From Paralimibaculum aggregatum (GTDB taxonomy: Bacteria; Pseudomonadota; Alphaproteobacteria; Rhodobacterales; Rhodobacteraceae): a DNA stretch of 64,000 bases. Positions 26,821-34,394 of the stretch are shown here, one piece after another. The notes beneath the pieces were generated by a model. That model made no database searches, had not been told where the DNA came from, and worked only from the letters and a program-made list of their open reading frames with translations. The stretch is taken from the NCBI RefSeq assembly GCF_030270585.1, contig NZ_BSYI01000004.1, positions 124,001-188,000 of the forward strand, written 5' to 3'. Numbering within the stretch: position 1 is the stretch's first letter; each line of letters opens with the position of its first letter. The translations under genes and the position numbers were made by a program.

Positions 26821-27581
26821 GCGCGCTGCCCGTCGTCCCGCGCTGGTTCGCGCGCGCGCCGGCGGGCCCGGGGCTCGACCGCTATGCCGAGCCGCATGTG
26901 CATCGCTGGTTTCGCGCCAATATCTGGTATCTGCGGGGCACCGAGCTCGACCTGGTGATCGACCCCGGCATGGGGATCGCGCCGCTCCGCGCGGCGATGG
27001 CGGCGGAGGGCCAGTGGCTCGAGGACCGCCCGGTGCTCGCCATCGCCACCCATGGCCATATCGACCACATGGGCGGCATGCACGAATTCGCCGACCGCGC
27101 GATCCACGCGGCCGACGCGGCGGCGCTGGACGGCGACGAGGCGCAGCACCTCGCGCCCGCCTTCCGCGCCATGGAGGGCGCCGTCACCGCCCTGCCGGCG
27201 CCGGGCTGGCAGCTCTCCGCCTTCACCGCCAAGGCCGCGCCGGCGACCCGCCTGCTGGCCGAGGGCGACCGCATCGAGCTGGGCGACCGCGCGCTCACCG
27301 TGCTGCACCTGCCGGGGCACTCGCCGGGCTCCATCGGGCTCTTCGACGAGGCCGGGGGCACGCTCTTCTCGGGCGATGCGCTCTATGACGGCGAGCTTCT
27401 CGACGACCTGCCGCGTTCCGATCCCGCGATCTATCGCGAGACCATGGACCGGCTCGACCGGCTCGCGGCCCGCACCGTCCATGGCGGGCACGGGGCCAGC
27501 TTCGGGCGCGACCGGATGCGCGCACTCATCCGGGACTACCTCGACGGAAGACGACGGGCGGGATGTCCGGGAGGGCACTGA
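26817..27581 (+). CDS. Metallo-beta-lactamase-fold hydrolase
   Basis: This 254-aa MBL-fold protein has the zinc motif THGHIDHMGG, a later metal His in LPGHSPGS, Asp in FSGDALYDG and a final His in VHGGHGASFG. It resembles glyoxalase II-like and quorum-lactone hydrolase-like family members. ATG 26817 overlaps the stop of the cysteine hydrolase. The substrate is unknown; hydrolysis of a thioester or lactone intermediate of the pathway is possible. Confidence 0.88.
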   Translation: MSALPVVPRWFARAPAGPGLDRYAEPHVHRWFRANIWYLRGTELDLVIDPGMGIAPLRAAMAAEGQWLEDRPVLAIATHGHIDHMGGMHEFADRAIHAADAAALDGDEAQHLAPAFRAMEGAVTALPAPGWQLSAFTAKAAPATRLLAEGDRIELGDRALTVLHLPGHSPGSIGLFDEAGGTLFSGDALYDGELLDDLPRSDPAIYRETMDRLDRLAARTVHGGHGASFGRDRMRALIRDYLDGRRRAGCPGGH

Positions 27582-27630
27582 CCGCGGCCGCAGGCGCTGC
27601 GGCATGGCCGACACAACAGGGAGACTGACA

Positions 27631-28752
27631 ATGGCATCCAGATTCACCGACGACCTGATCGACATCGCCCGGCGCGAGCTTGCGCGCGGGCGGATGGACC
27701 GGCGCGACTTCGTGCGCCTCTGCCTCGGCGCCGGCATCGCCCCCGCCGTGGCCGGCAGCGGCATCCTGACCGCCTCCGAGGCCGCCGCGGCAGCGCAGGA
27801 GATCGTGCTCTGCAACTTCGGCGGCGATGCGGTGCGCGCCATGGGCGAGGCCTGGGGCGAGCCCTTCACCGCCGATACCGGCGTGCCGGTGGTGGTCGAT
27901 GGCGGCGTGCCGCTGGCCGGCAAGATCAAGGCGATGGTCGAGTCGGGCAACGTGGTGTGGGATGTCTGCGACGGCGACGGCTTCCTCTGCGACCAGCTCG
28001 GCAAGCAGGGGCTGCTCGACGAGGTGGACTATGCCATCGTCGACAAGGCCAAGCTGCCGCAGGGCTGGGCCTATGACCACGGCATCGCCAACTACACCTA
28101 CAGCTTCGTGCTCGCCTACGACACCAGCCTGTTCCCGGACAGGGCGCCGACGCTGAAGGACTTCTTCGACACCGAGACCTATCCGGGCTTCCGCACCATG
28201 TGGAAATACCAGATGGGCGCGATGGAGGCCTGCCTGCTCGGCGACGGGGTGCCACCGGAGGAGCTCTACCCCGCCGATATCGACCGGGCCATCGCCAAGG
28301 CGCGCTCGCTCGGCGACAACGTGATCTACTGGGAGAGCGGCGCCTCGAGCCAGGAGATGATGATGTCCGGCGAGGCGGTGATGGGCATCATCTGGAACAC
28401 CCGCGCCAGCGTGCTCGAGCGCGACACCGGCGGGCGCGTGAGCTGGACCTGGGACGAGGGGCTCTACTGCCACTCCTCCTTCGTGATGCCGAAGGGGCAC
28501 AAGGCCGATCCGGCGGCGACCAACCGCTTCCTCGACTCGGTGCTCGACCCGGCCCGCCAGATCCGGCTGCTCGAGCTGCTCGGCAACGGGCCGACCAACC
28601 CGGCCGCCGCCGCGATGCTGCCGGAGGAACTGGTGCGCCTCGACCCCGGCCATCCGAGCAACGTCGCCCGCCAGGTGACGCGCAGCGAGACCTGGTACGA
28701 GGAGCACTACGACGAGGCGGTCGAGCGCTGGCTCGACGGTATCTCCGGCTGA
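27631..28752 (+). CDS. TAT-exported ABC substrate-binding protein (PotD-like), importer 2
   Basis: This 373-aa binding protein has a twin-arginine signal (MDRRDFVRL, Arg24-Arg25) and a hydrophobic stretch ending EAAAAAQ. The mature protein begins EIVLCNFGG and shares the blocks VVVDGG, AGKIKAM, VVWDVCDGDG, FFDTETYPGF and IIWNTRAS with the binding protein of importer 1. The two came from one ancestor but have diverged strongly. The gene follows a 49-bp spacer after the MBL gene. AGGGAG lies upstream of ATG 27631. Confidence 0.92.
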   Translation: MASRFTDDLIDIARRELARGRMDRRDFVRLCLGAGIAPAVAGSGILTASEAAAAAQEIVLCNFGGDAVRAMGEAWGEPFTADTGVPVVVDGGVPLAGKIKAMVESGNVVWDVCDGDGFLCDQLGKQGLLDEVDYAIVDKAKLPQGWAYDHGIANYTYSFVLAYDTSLFPDRAPTLKDFFDTETYPGFRTMWKYQMGAMEACLLGDGVPPEELYPADIDRAIAKARSLGDNVIYWESGASSQEMMMSGEAVMGIIWNTRASVLERDTGGRVSWTWDEGLYCHSSFVMPKGHKADPAATNRFLDSVLDPARQIRLLELLGNGPTNPAAAAMLPEELVRLDPGHPSNVARQVTRSETWYEEHYDEAVERWLDGISG

Positions 28753-28807
28753 ACCCGCGGCCGGCCCCCCGCGGGCCGGCCCTCCCCCACCCCCGGCGGC
28801 GGATGCG

Positions 28808-29635
28808 ATGACCCGACCCTATCTCCTCTTCGTCCTGCCGGCGGTGGCGCTCGTGGGGCTGATGTTCCTGCTGCCGCTCGGCTGGCTGGCGGCGCTTTCC
28901 TTCGGCCTGCCGGAGAGCTTCGGCCTCGAGCACTACGAGGCGATCGTCACCTCGCCCGGCATCCGCTCGATGCTCTGGACGACGCTGCGCCTCGTCACCA
29001 TCACCACCCTGGTCTCGCTGGTGCTCGGCTATCTGGTGGCCTTCGCGATGGCGCATCTCGGCGAGACCCAGCGGCTGATGCTGACGCTCTTCGTGCTGGT
29101 GCCGTTCTGGCTCTCGGTGCTGGCGCGGGCGCTGGCCTGGCTGATCCTGCTGCGCCACAACGGGCTGCTCAACGAGGCGCTGACCGGCGCCGGGCTGGTC
29201 GAGCGCCCGCTGCAGCTGGTGCGCAACGAGCTCGGCGTGATCATCGGCATGGTGCATTTCCTCATTCCCTACGCGGTGTTCCCGCTCTTCGCGGCGATGA
29301 CCACGGTGGACCGGCGCCTGGTGATGGCGGCGCGCAGCGTCGGCGCCCGGCCCTGGCGCGCCTTCACCGATGTCTACGTGCCGGTGACGCTGCCGGCGAT
29401 CTTCGGCGCCGGGGTGCTGGTCTTCATCTTCGGGCTCGGCTTCTACGTGACGCCGGCGATCCTCGGCGGCGGGCGCGTGGTGATGCTCTCGGAATACATC
29501 TCCGTCTCGGTGCTGCAGACGCTGCGCTGGGCGCAGGCCGGGGCGCTCTCCATGGTGCTGCTGCTCTCGGTGATCGCGCTGGTCTGGCTGGTGGCGCGGG
29601 CCATCGGCTTCCGCCGTCTCGCGGGGGTGGGCTGA
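28808..29635 (+). CDS. ABC permease (PotB-like), importer 2
   Basis: This 275-aa protein has about six membrane helices (first LLFVLPAVALVGLMFLLPLG). The coupling loop is MAARSVGARPWRAFTDVY. It pairs with the next gene, whose ATG overlaps its stop (TGATG). It is paralogous to the permease at 14009. Confidence 0.92.
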   Translation: MTRPYLLFVLPAVALVGLMFLLPLGWLAALSFGLPESFGLEHYEAIVTSPGIRSMLWTTLRLVTITTLVSLVLGYLVAFAMAHLGETQRLMLTLFVLVPFWLSVLARALAWLILLRHNGLLNEALTGAGLVERPLQLVRNELGVIIGMVHFLIPYAVFPLFAAMTTVDRRLVMAARSVGARPWRAFTDVYVPVTLPAIFGAGVLVFIFGLGFYVTPAILGGGRVVMLSEYISVSVLQTLRWAQAGALSMVLLLSVIALVWLVARAIGFRRLAGVG

Positions 29636-30435
29636 TGGATCTCTCCGACCGCGCCCGCCGCCGGATCGCTCTCGCCGCCTGGGTGGTGGTGCTGTTCCTG
29701 CTGCTGCCGGGCTTCGTGACGCTGCCCGTCGCGCTCAACGACAGCCGCTTCATGCAGCTGCCGCAGGGCAGCCTCAGCCTGCGCCATTTCGAGGCGCTGC
29801 TGACCGACAGCGGCTGGCACCAGAGCTTTCTCGACAGCTTCACCATCGCGCTCGCGGCGATGGCCATCGCCTGCGCCTTCGGCACCTTCTGCGCGCTCGG
29901 GGTCTGGCGCCTCGGCGGGCGCATCGCCGCGGTGGTGCTGGTGATCGCGATGACGCCGATGATCCTGCCGCCGGTGGTCTCGGCGCTGGCGATGTACCGT
30001 GTCTGGGTGCAGCTCGACCTCTACGACAGCTGGGCCGGCGTGGTGATCGCCCATGCCATCATCGCGCTGCCCTATGTGGTGACCACCGTCAGCACCTCGC
30101 TGGCGCTGCTCGACGCGCGGCTCGAGCAGGCCGCCCGCAGCCTCGGCGCCACCCCCTGGCGGGCGGCGATCGACGTGCTGCTGCCGAACATCCGCGGCGG
30201 CGTGATCTCGGGGGCGGTCTTCGCCTTCATCATCTCCTGGGACGAGATCGTGGTGACGCTCTTCATCTCCACCCGCGCGGTCTACACCCTGCCGCGGCGG
30301 ATGTGGGACGGCATCCGCGAGAACGTCGACCCCACCGTCGCCGCGGTCGCCGTGGTGCTGATGGCGATCACCATCCTCGGCGTCGCCATCGTCATGATCC
30401 ACTCCCGGCTGCGCCGCGCGCGGCCGAAAGGCTGA
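29635..30435 (+). CDS. ABC permease (PotC-like), importer 2
   Basis: This 266-aa protein has about six membrane helices. The coupling loop is LEQAARSLGATPWRAAIDV, followed by ISGAVFAFIISWDEIV. It is paralogous to the permease at 14907. Together with the upstream permease it forms the channel of importer 2, powered by the ATPase at 31362. Confidence 0.92.
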   Translation: MDLSDRARRRIALAAWVVVLFLLLPGFVTLPVALNDSRFMQLPQGSLSLRHFEALLTDSGWHQSFLDSFTIALAAMAIACAFGTFCALGVWRLGGRIAAVVLVIAMTPMILPPVVSALAMYRVWVQLDLYDSWAGVVIAHAIIALPYVVTTVSTSLALLDARLEQAARSLGATPWRAAIDVLLPNIRGGVISGAVFAFIISWDEIVVTLFISTRAVYTLPRRMWDGIRENVDPTVAAVAVVLMAITILGVAIVMIHSRLRRARPKG

Positions 30436-30453
30436 ACCGGAGGTTTTCGCCCG

Positions 30454-31365
30454 ATGTCCCTCGACCTGCTCGACAATCCCCCGCCCTGGCCGGGCGGCGC
30501 GCGCTGCGCGGTGGCGCTCACCTTCGACATGGATGCCGAGAGCCTCGTGCATCTGCGCCACGGGGCGGCGGCGCCGGGGATGATCGGCGCCTCGAGCGCG
30601 CTGCGCTATGGCCCGCGCATCGCGGTGCCGCGGCTGGCGCGCATCGCCCGGGCCTATGACGTGCCGCTCACGGTCTACATCCCCGGCTGGTGCGTCGAGA
30701 CCTATCCCGACACCGTGCGCCTCCTGGCCGGCGAGGGGCACGAGATCGGCCATCACGGCTGGCTGCACGAGCGGCCCAACACGCTCTCCCCGGCGGACGA
30801 GGCCACCGTGCTGCTGCGCGGCATCGAGGCCATAGAGCAGGCCACCGGCGCCCGCCCGCGCGGCTACCGCGCGCCGGCCTATGCGATGTCGGCCGAGACC
30901 GGGCGGCTGCTGGTCGCCGAGGGCTTCGCCTATGACGCCTCGCTGCTCGGCGACGACGTGCCCTACATGCTCGACTGCGCCGGCGGGTCGCTGGTCGAGC
31001 TGCCGTCGGACTACGCGCTCGACGACTGGCCGCAATACGTCCATATGGGCGAGTTCTCCATGGCCATGCCGATCCGCGCGCCGGAGCGGGCGATGGAGGT
31101 GTTCCGCGCCGAGTTCGACGCCGCGCATCGCCATGGCGGGCTCTGGGTCAGCGTCTTCCATCCCTTCGTCTCCGGGCGGCTGGCGCGGGCCGAGGCGCTC
31201 TGCGGGCTGATCGAGCACATGCAGGCGGCCGGCGACGTGTGGTTCGCCACCATGGCCGAGATCGCCGGGCATGTCGCCGGGCTGGTGGAGCGCGGCGAGT
31301 GGACCCCGCGGCGCGAGGCCCTGCCCTTCTGGTCGGCCCCCGTCGAGCCGCTGGTGACGCCGTGA
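30454..31365 (+). CDS. Polysaccharide-deacetylase-fold protein (NodB-like, PuuE-type)
   Basis: This 303-aa protein has the NodB-homology barrel. The first motif is VALTFDMDAES (catalytic Asp region), the second is EIGHHGWLHE (metal histidines), and RGYRAPAYAM follows. There is no signal peptide, so it is cytoplasmic. Cytoplasmic members of this fold near purine or ureide genes include the cofactor-free allantoinase PuuE, so hydrolysis of a cyclic ureide is more likely than deacetylation of a glycan. It sits between importer permease and ATPase genes and overlaps the ATPase start by 4 bases. Confidence 0.85.
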   Translation: MSLDLLDNPPPWPGGARCAVALTFDMDAESLVHLRHGAAAPGMIGASSALRYGPRIAVPRLARIARAYDVPLTVYIPGWCVETYPDTVRLLAGEGHEIGHHGWLHERPNTLSPADEATVLLRGIEAIEQATGARPRGYRAPAYAMSAETGRLLVAEGFAYDASLLGDDVPYMLDCAGGSLVELPSDYALDDWPQYVHMGEFSMAMPIRAPERAMEVFRAEFDAAHRHGGLWVSVFHPFVSGRLARAEALCGLIEHMQAAGDVWFATMAEIAGHVAGLVERGEWTPRREALPFWSAPVEPLVTP

Positions 31366-32462
31366 GCGGGGCGAGCGGCGGCGCGCTCAGCCTGCGCGGC
31401 GTGACCAAGGATTTCGGCCGCACCCGCGCGGTCGAGGACGTGACCCTCGAGATCGCGCAGGGCGAGTTCGTCAGCCTGCTCGGCCCGTCGGGCTCCGGCA
31501 AGTCCACCATCCTGATGGCGATCGCCGGTTTCGTCGCGCCGGAGCGCGGCGAGATCCTGCTCGACGGCCGCCCGATCCTCGGCCTGCCGCCGGAGCAGCG
31601 CGCCTTCGGCGTGGTGTTCCAGGGCTATGCGCTGTTCCCGCACATGACCGTGGCCGGCAATGTCGAATACCCGCTGAAGCTGCGCGGCATCCCGCGGGCC
31701 GAGCGGCGCGAGCGGCTGGCGAAGGCGCTCGACCAGGTGCGCCTCGGGCCGCTGGCCGGGCGCTATCCGCGCCAGCTCTCCGGCGGGCAGCAGCAGCGCG
31801 TGGCGCTGGCGCGGGCGCTGGTCTTCGAGCCGCCGGTGATCCTGCTCGACGAGCCGCTCTCGGCGCTCGACAAGAAGCTGCGGGTCGATCTCCAGATCGA
31901 GCTCAAGGCGCTGCACGAGCGGCTCGGCACCACCTTCGTCAACGTCACCCACGACCAGGAGGAGGCGATGAACATGTCCGACCGCATCGTCATCCTCAAC
32001 GAGGGGCGGATCCTGCAGAGCGGCGCGCCGGAGGCGCTCTACAACGCCCCCGCCTCGCGGTTCGTTGCGGACTTTCTCGGCCGTGCGAACTTTCTCTCCG
32101 GCGAACTTTCCCCCCTCGCGGACGGCCTCGCGCGCCTCACCCGCGGCGGGGCGGCGGTGACCGTGCGCGCCGGCGCCGGCAGCCTGCTGGCGCTCCGGCC
32201 GGAGCGGATCTCGGTCAGGGCCGGCGGCGCGGCGGACCGGCCCGCCGGAGACGGCCCCGCCACCAACCGCCTTGCCGGCCGGGTCGCCTCGGCGGTCTTC
32301 AACGGCGCGCAGGTGCTCTACCGGGTGGAGACGGATTTCGGCGAGATCCTTGCCATCGAGCCCTCCTTCCGCGCCGAGGGACATCTCGCCCGCGGCGATG
32401 CGGCGGAGCTTTCCTGGCCGGTGGAGGCGGGCGTGCTGCTCCCCGAGGAGCCGGCGCCCTGA
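31362..32462 (+). CDS. Polyamine-type ABC transporter ATP-binding protein (PotA-like), importer 2
   Basis: This ATPase of 366 aa has Walker A GPSGSGKST, Q-loop VFQGYALFPHMTV, signature LSGGQQQRVALARAL, Walker B ILLDEPLSALDKKLR and NVTHDQEEAMNMSDRI. A TOBE domain lies in the last 80 residues. GTG 31362 is chosen because it overlaps the previous stop (GTGA) and starts just before the conserved SLRGVTKDFG; an upstream in-frame ATG lies well inside the deacetylase gene. It completes importer 2 as last gene of the operon, followed by a terminator at 32601. Confidence 0.9.
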   Translation: MSGASGGALSLRGVTKDFGRTRAVEDVTLEIAQGEFVSLLGPSGSGKSTILMAIAGFVAPERGEILLDGRPILGLPPEQRAFGVVFQGYALFPHMTVAGNVEYPLKLRGIPRAERRERLAKALDQVRLGPLAGRYPRQLSGGQQQRVALARALVFEPPVILLDEPLSALDKKLRVDLQIELKALHERLGTTFVNVTHDQEEAMNMSDRIVILNEGRILQSGAPEALYNAPASRFVADFLGRANFLSGELSPLADGLARLTRGGAAVTVRAGAGSLLALRPERISVRAGGAADRPAGDGPATNRLAGRVASAVFNGAQVLYRVETDFGEILAIEPSFRAEGHLARGDAAELSWPVEAGVLLPEEPAP

Positions 32463-32545
32463 GCCCGGCGCCGGGCGCGGCAGCCGGAATCACCCGGCCG
32501 CCATGCGCCAGTCGCGCGCCAGTCTCCGATCGACAGACAGGCGAT

Positions 32546-32567
32546 TCATCGGCAGCGATGCCGATGA
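32546..32567. other. Stem-loop without T-run
   Basis: A perfect 9-bp stem (TCATCGGCA / TGCCGATGA) with the loop GCGA lies 84 bp after the importer 2 ATPase stop. It lacks a T-run, so it may help mRNA 3'-end stability rather than terminate alone. Apart from this and the terminator, nothing else is seen in the 197-bp gap 32463-32659. Confidence 0.5.
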
Positions 32568-32600
32568 TCTCGTCATCAGGCACAGATTCGGCACGCGCCA

Positions 32601-32641
32601 AGAGAGAAAACGGCGCCTTTTGAAAGCGCCGTTTTCTCTCT
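32601..32641. terminator. Strong bidirectional rho-independent terminator
   Basis: Arms GAGAGAAAACGGCGC (32602-32616) and GCGCCGTTTTCTCTC (32626-32640) are perfectly complementary, with the A-run/T-run built into the stem and extra TTT/AAA pairing inside. It lies between the end of the rightward importer 2 operon and the 3' end of the leftward tRNA-Lys gene, so it can stop both transcripts. Confidence 0.88.
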
Positions 32642-32659
32642 CGGATCGAGATCGTGAGG

Positions 32660-32735
32660 TGGTGAGCCCGACAGGGTTCGAACCTGTGACCCACTGATTA
32701 AAAGTCAGTTGCTCTACCAGCTGAGCTACGGGCCC
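32660..32735 (-). tRNA. tRNA-Lys (anticodon UUU)
   Basis: This is a 76-nt gene read leftward. The 5' acceptor GGGCCCG pairs with CGGGCTC, the D arm contains AGCTCAGCTGGTAGAGC, and the anticodon stem ACTGA/TCAGT encloses the loop CTTTTAA with anticodon TTT. The T arm is ACAGGTTCGAACCTGT. Discriminator A and CCA are encoded. It stands alone between an ABC operon and an unknown membrane protein. Confidence 0.97.
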
Positions 32736-32851
32736 CACGGAGAGGGGATTTAGATCCTGCGCCGGGGGCCGTCAAGTGGCGATCTCGCCCGGTACCGCTC
32801 GAAGTCGAATTCGGCTAGACCGATAGCCGTGTGGCAGCGAAGGAGAACAGC

Positions 32852-34270
32852 ATGGAAGCGGAGCTCGCCCAGGATCCGTCGCTTCTCGAACATGTCGAGG
32901 GCATCTCCACCACCGTCTGGGTCGCCATGGGGCTGCTCGCCGCGGCGATCCTCTGGCTGCTCAAATGGGCGGTCACGGTGCTCTTCGTGCAGGGCAAGGG
33001 CGTCAGCCTCGTCACCATCCCGTTCAGCCGGGTGGCGGGCAAGATCCTCGAGGACCGCTTCGTCCAGAAGCTGGCCGACACCAAGACCCTGCCGAAGCTG
33101 CACGTGCCGGCGTCGTGGCAGGAGTTCAACCGCTTCAACGGCTATGTCGCGCACCGGATGCAGACCTATCGCGAACTGATTCACCTGGTGCAGACCAAGT
33201 TCAACGGCCCCTCCGCGGTCTGCCTGCGGATCGCCGTGCGCTATTTCGAGCAGGAGTTCGTCGAGACCTTCCGCACCGCCGAACGCGGCTTCCGCGAGCT
33301 CGACCGGCTCGACGACAAGGTTCGCGCCACGCATCGCTCGATCCATGACGAGCTCAAGACCAACACCGACCCGCTGGAGCGCGAGCGCATCGCCGCCGAG
33401 AAGGATCACGAGATGATCCGCATCCGGCGCAAGCACGCGATCGCGGCGCAGCCGGTCTCGCTCTGGCTGCGGCGGCGGCTCGGGCAGTTCCTCGGCTCGC
33501 TGGTGGCGCCGGTGGTCAACCTGGCCTGGTCGAGCCTCGGCGCGCGCGAGCTCAAGCGCGAGAAGCGCAAGCTGCGCGCCCGGCTCTACGAGCTGCGCAC
33601 CGCAATCGCCGAGGAGCACCGCCGGATCTTCTCCGAGCACGAGGCCGAGGTGGCCGGCGTCTGCCTCGAGCTGATCGAGCACGACCGGATGTTCCTCAGC
33701 CATCTCTACCACCGCTTCGGCCTCGAGGTGGAAAGCCTCAAGTTCACCGTCGCCTCCGGCCGGGTGCTGGAGCTGGTCGCCGCCGACAACGAGGCCGGGG
33801 CGCGGGCGCGGCGCGAGCTCGGCCTCGACGGCAGCGGCTGCGGCGAGACGCTGATCTGCGATGCCGAGGCGCTGCGCGAGCAGGTGCGGCTCGACCCCGA
33901 GCTGCAGACCTATGTCGGGCTCGGGCCGGAGGCGGTGCTGGAGGGCACCTTCGAGGCCTATCTGCGCATCAAGCTGCTGCTCGGCACGATCACCCTGCCC
34001 GGCTATTCGCCGCACTGGATCGCGCATCTGCCGCCGCCGGGAGAGTTTGGCCGGGCGCAGCTCGAGTACCAGCACTTCGCGCACCAGCTCGGCTGGCTGA
34101 AGCGGCCGCTGCCCGGCATGGAGGTGCATACCAACGGCCTGGTGAGCCTCGGGGAACTGCCGGAGGGCGAGCCGGCGACGGCCCCGGAGATCGGCCCCGG
34201 AAGCGACCCCGGGACCGGCCCGGAGGCTGGCCCTGAGACCGGCCCTGCGCAGATCGCCCCGGCCGGCTGA
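32852..34270 (+). CDS. Membrane-anchored helical protein of unknown function
   Basis: This 472-aa protein has one N-terminal transmembrane segment (about residues 20-42, VWVAMGLLAAAILWLLKWAV). A long, charged, helix-rich cytoplasmic or periplasmic region follows, with likely coiled coils around ELKREKRKLRARLYELRT. The last 40 residues are a Gly/Pro/Glu/Thr repeat (GPGSDPGTGPEAGPETGP). I do not recognise the family. ATG 32852 is chosen because AAGGAG lies just upstream; a GTG 21 bases earlier overlaps that site. The neighbours are a tRNA and an AI-2E-like membrane protein facing it. It may be a structural envelope protein. Confidence 0.75.
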   Translation: MEAELAQDPSLLEHVEGISTTVWVAMGLLAAAILWLLKWAVTVLFVQGKGVSLVTIPFSRVAGKILEDRFVQKLADTKTLPKLHVPASWQEFNRFNGYVAHRMQTYRELIHLVQTKFNGPSAVCLRIAVRYFEQEFVETFRTAERGFRELDRLDDKVRATHRSIHDELKTNTDPLERERIAAEKDHEMIRIRRKHAIAAQPVSLWLRRRLGQFLGSLVAPVVNLAWSSLGARELKREKRKLRARLYELRTAIAEEHRRIFSEHEAEVAGVCLELIEHDRMFLSHLYHRFGLEVESLKFTVASGRVLELVAADNEAGARARRELGLDGSGCGETLICDAEALREQVRLDPELQTYVGLGPEAVLEGTFEAYLRIKLLLGTITLPGYSPHWIAHLPPPGEFGRAQLEYQHFAHQLGWLKRPLPGMEVHTNGLVSLGELPEGEPATAPEIGPGSDPGTGPEAGPETGPAQIAPAG

Positions 34271-34394
34271 ACCGGGCGCCTGACCCGGCGGCCTCGCCGG
34301 GCTGCTTCACCGGGCCAGGGCGAGCCGCGGCGGGAGCAGCCGCGCAGGCAGCGCGGCACCCCTCCGAACAGCACGGCCCCAATCCGGCGCCGCG
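34271..34394. other. Convergent intergenic gap, no feature seen
   Basis: The 124-bp space between two converging genes is GC-rich with short inverted GC repeats (for example CCCGGCGGCCTCGCCGGG near 34290-34310). These could form a hairpin, but no T-run follows it. No gene or clear terminator is supported. Confidence 0.4.
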
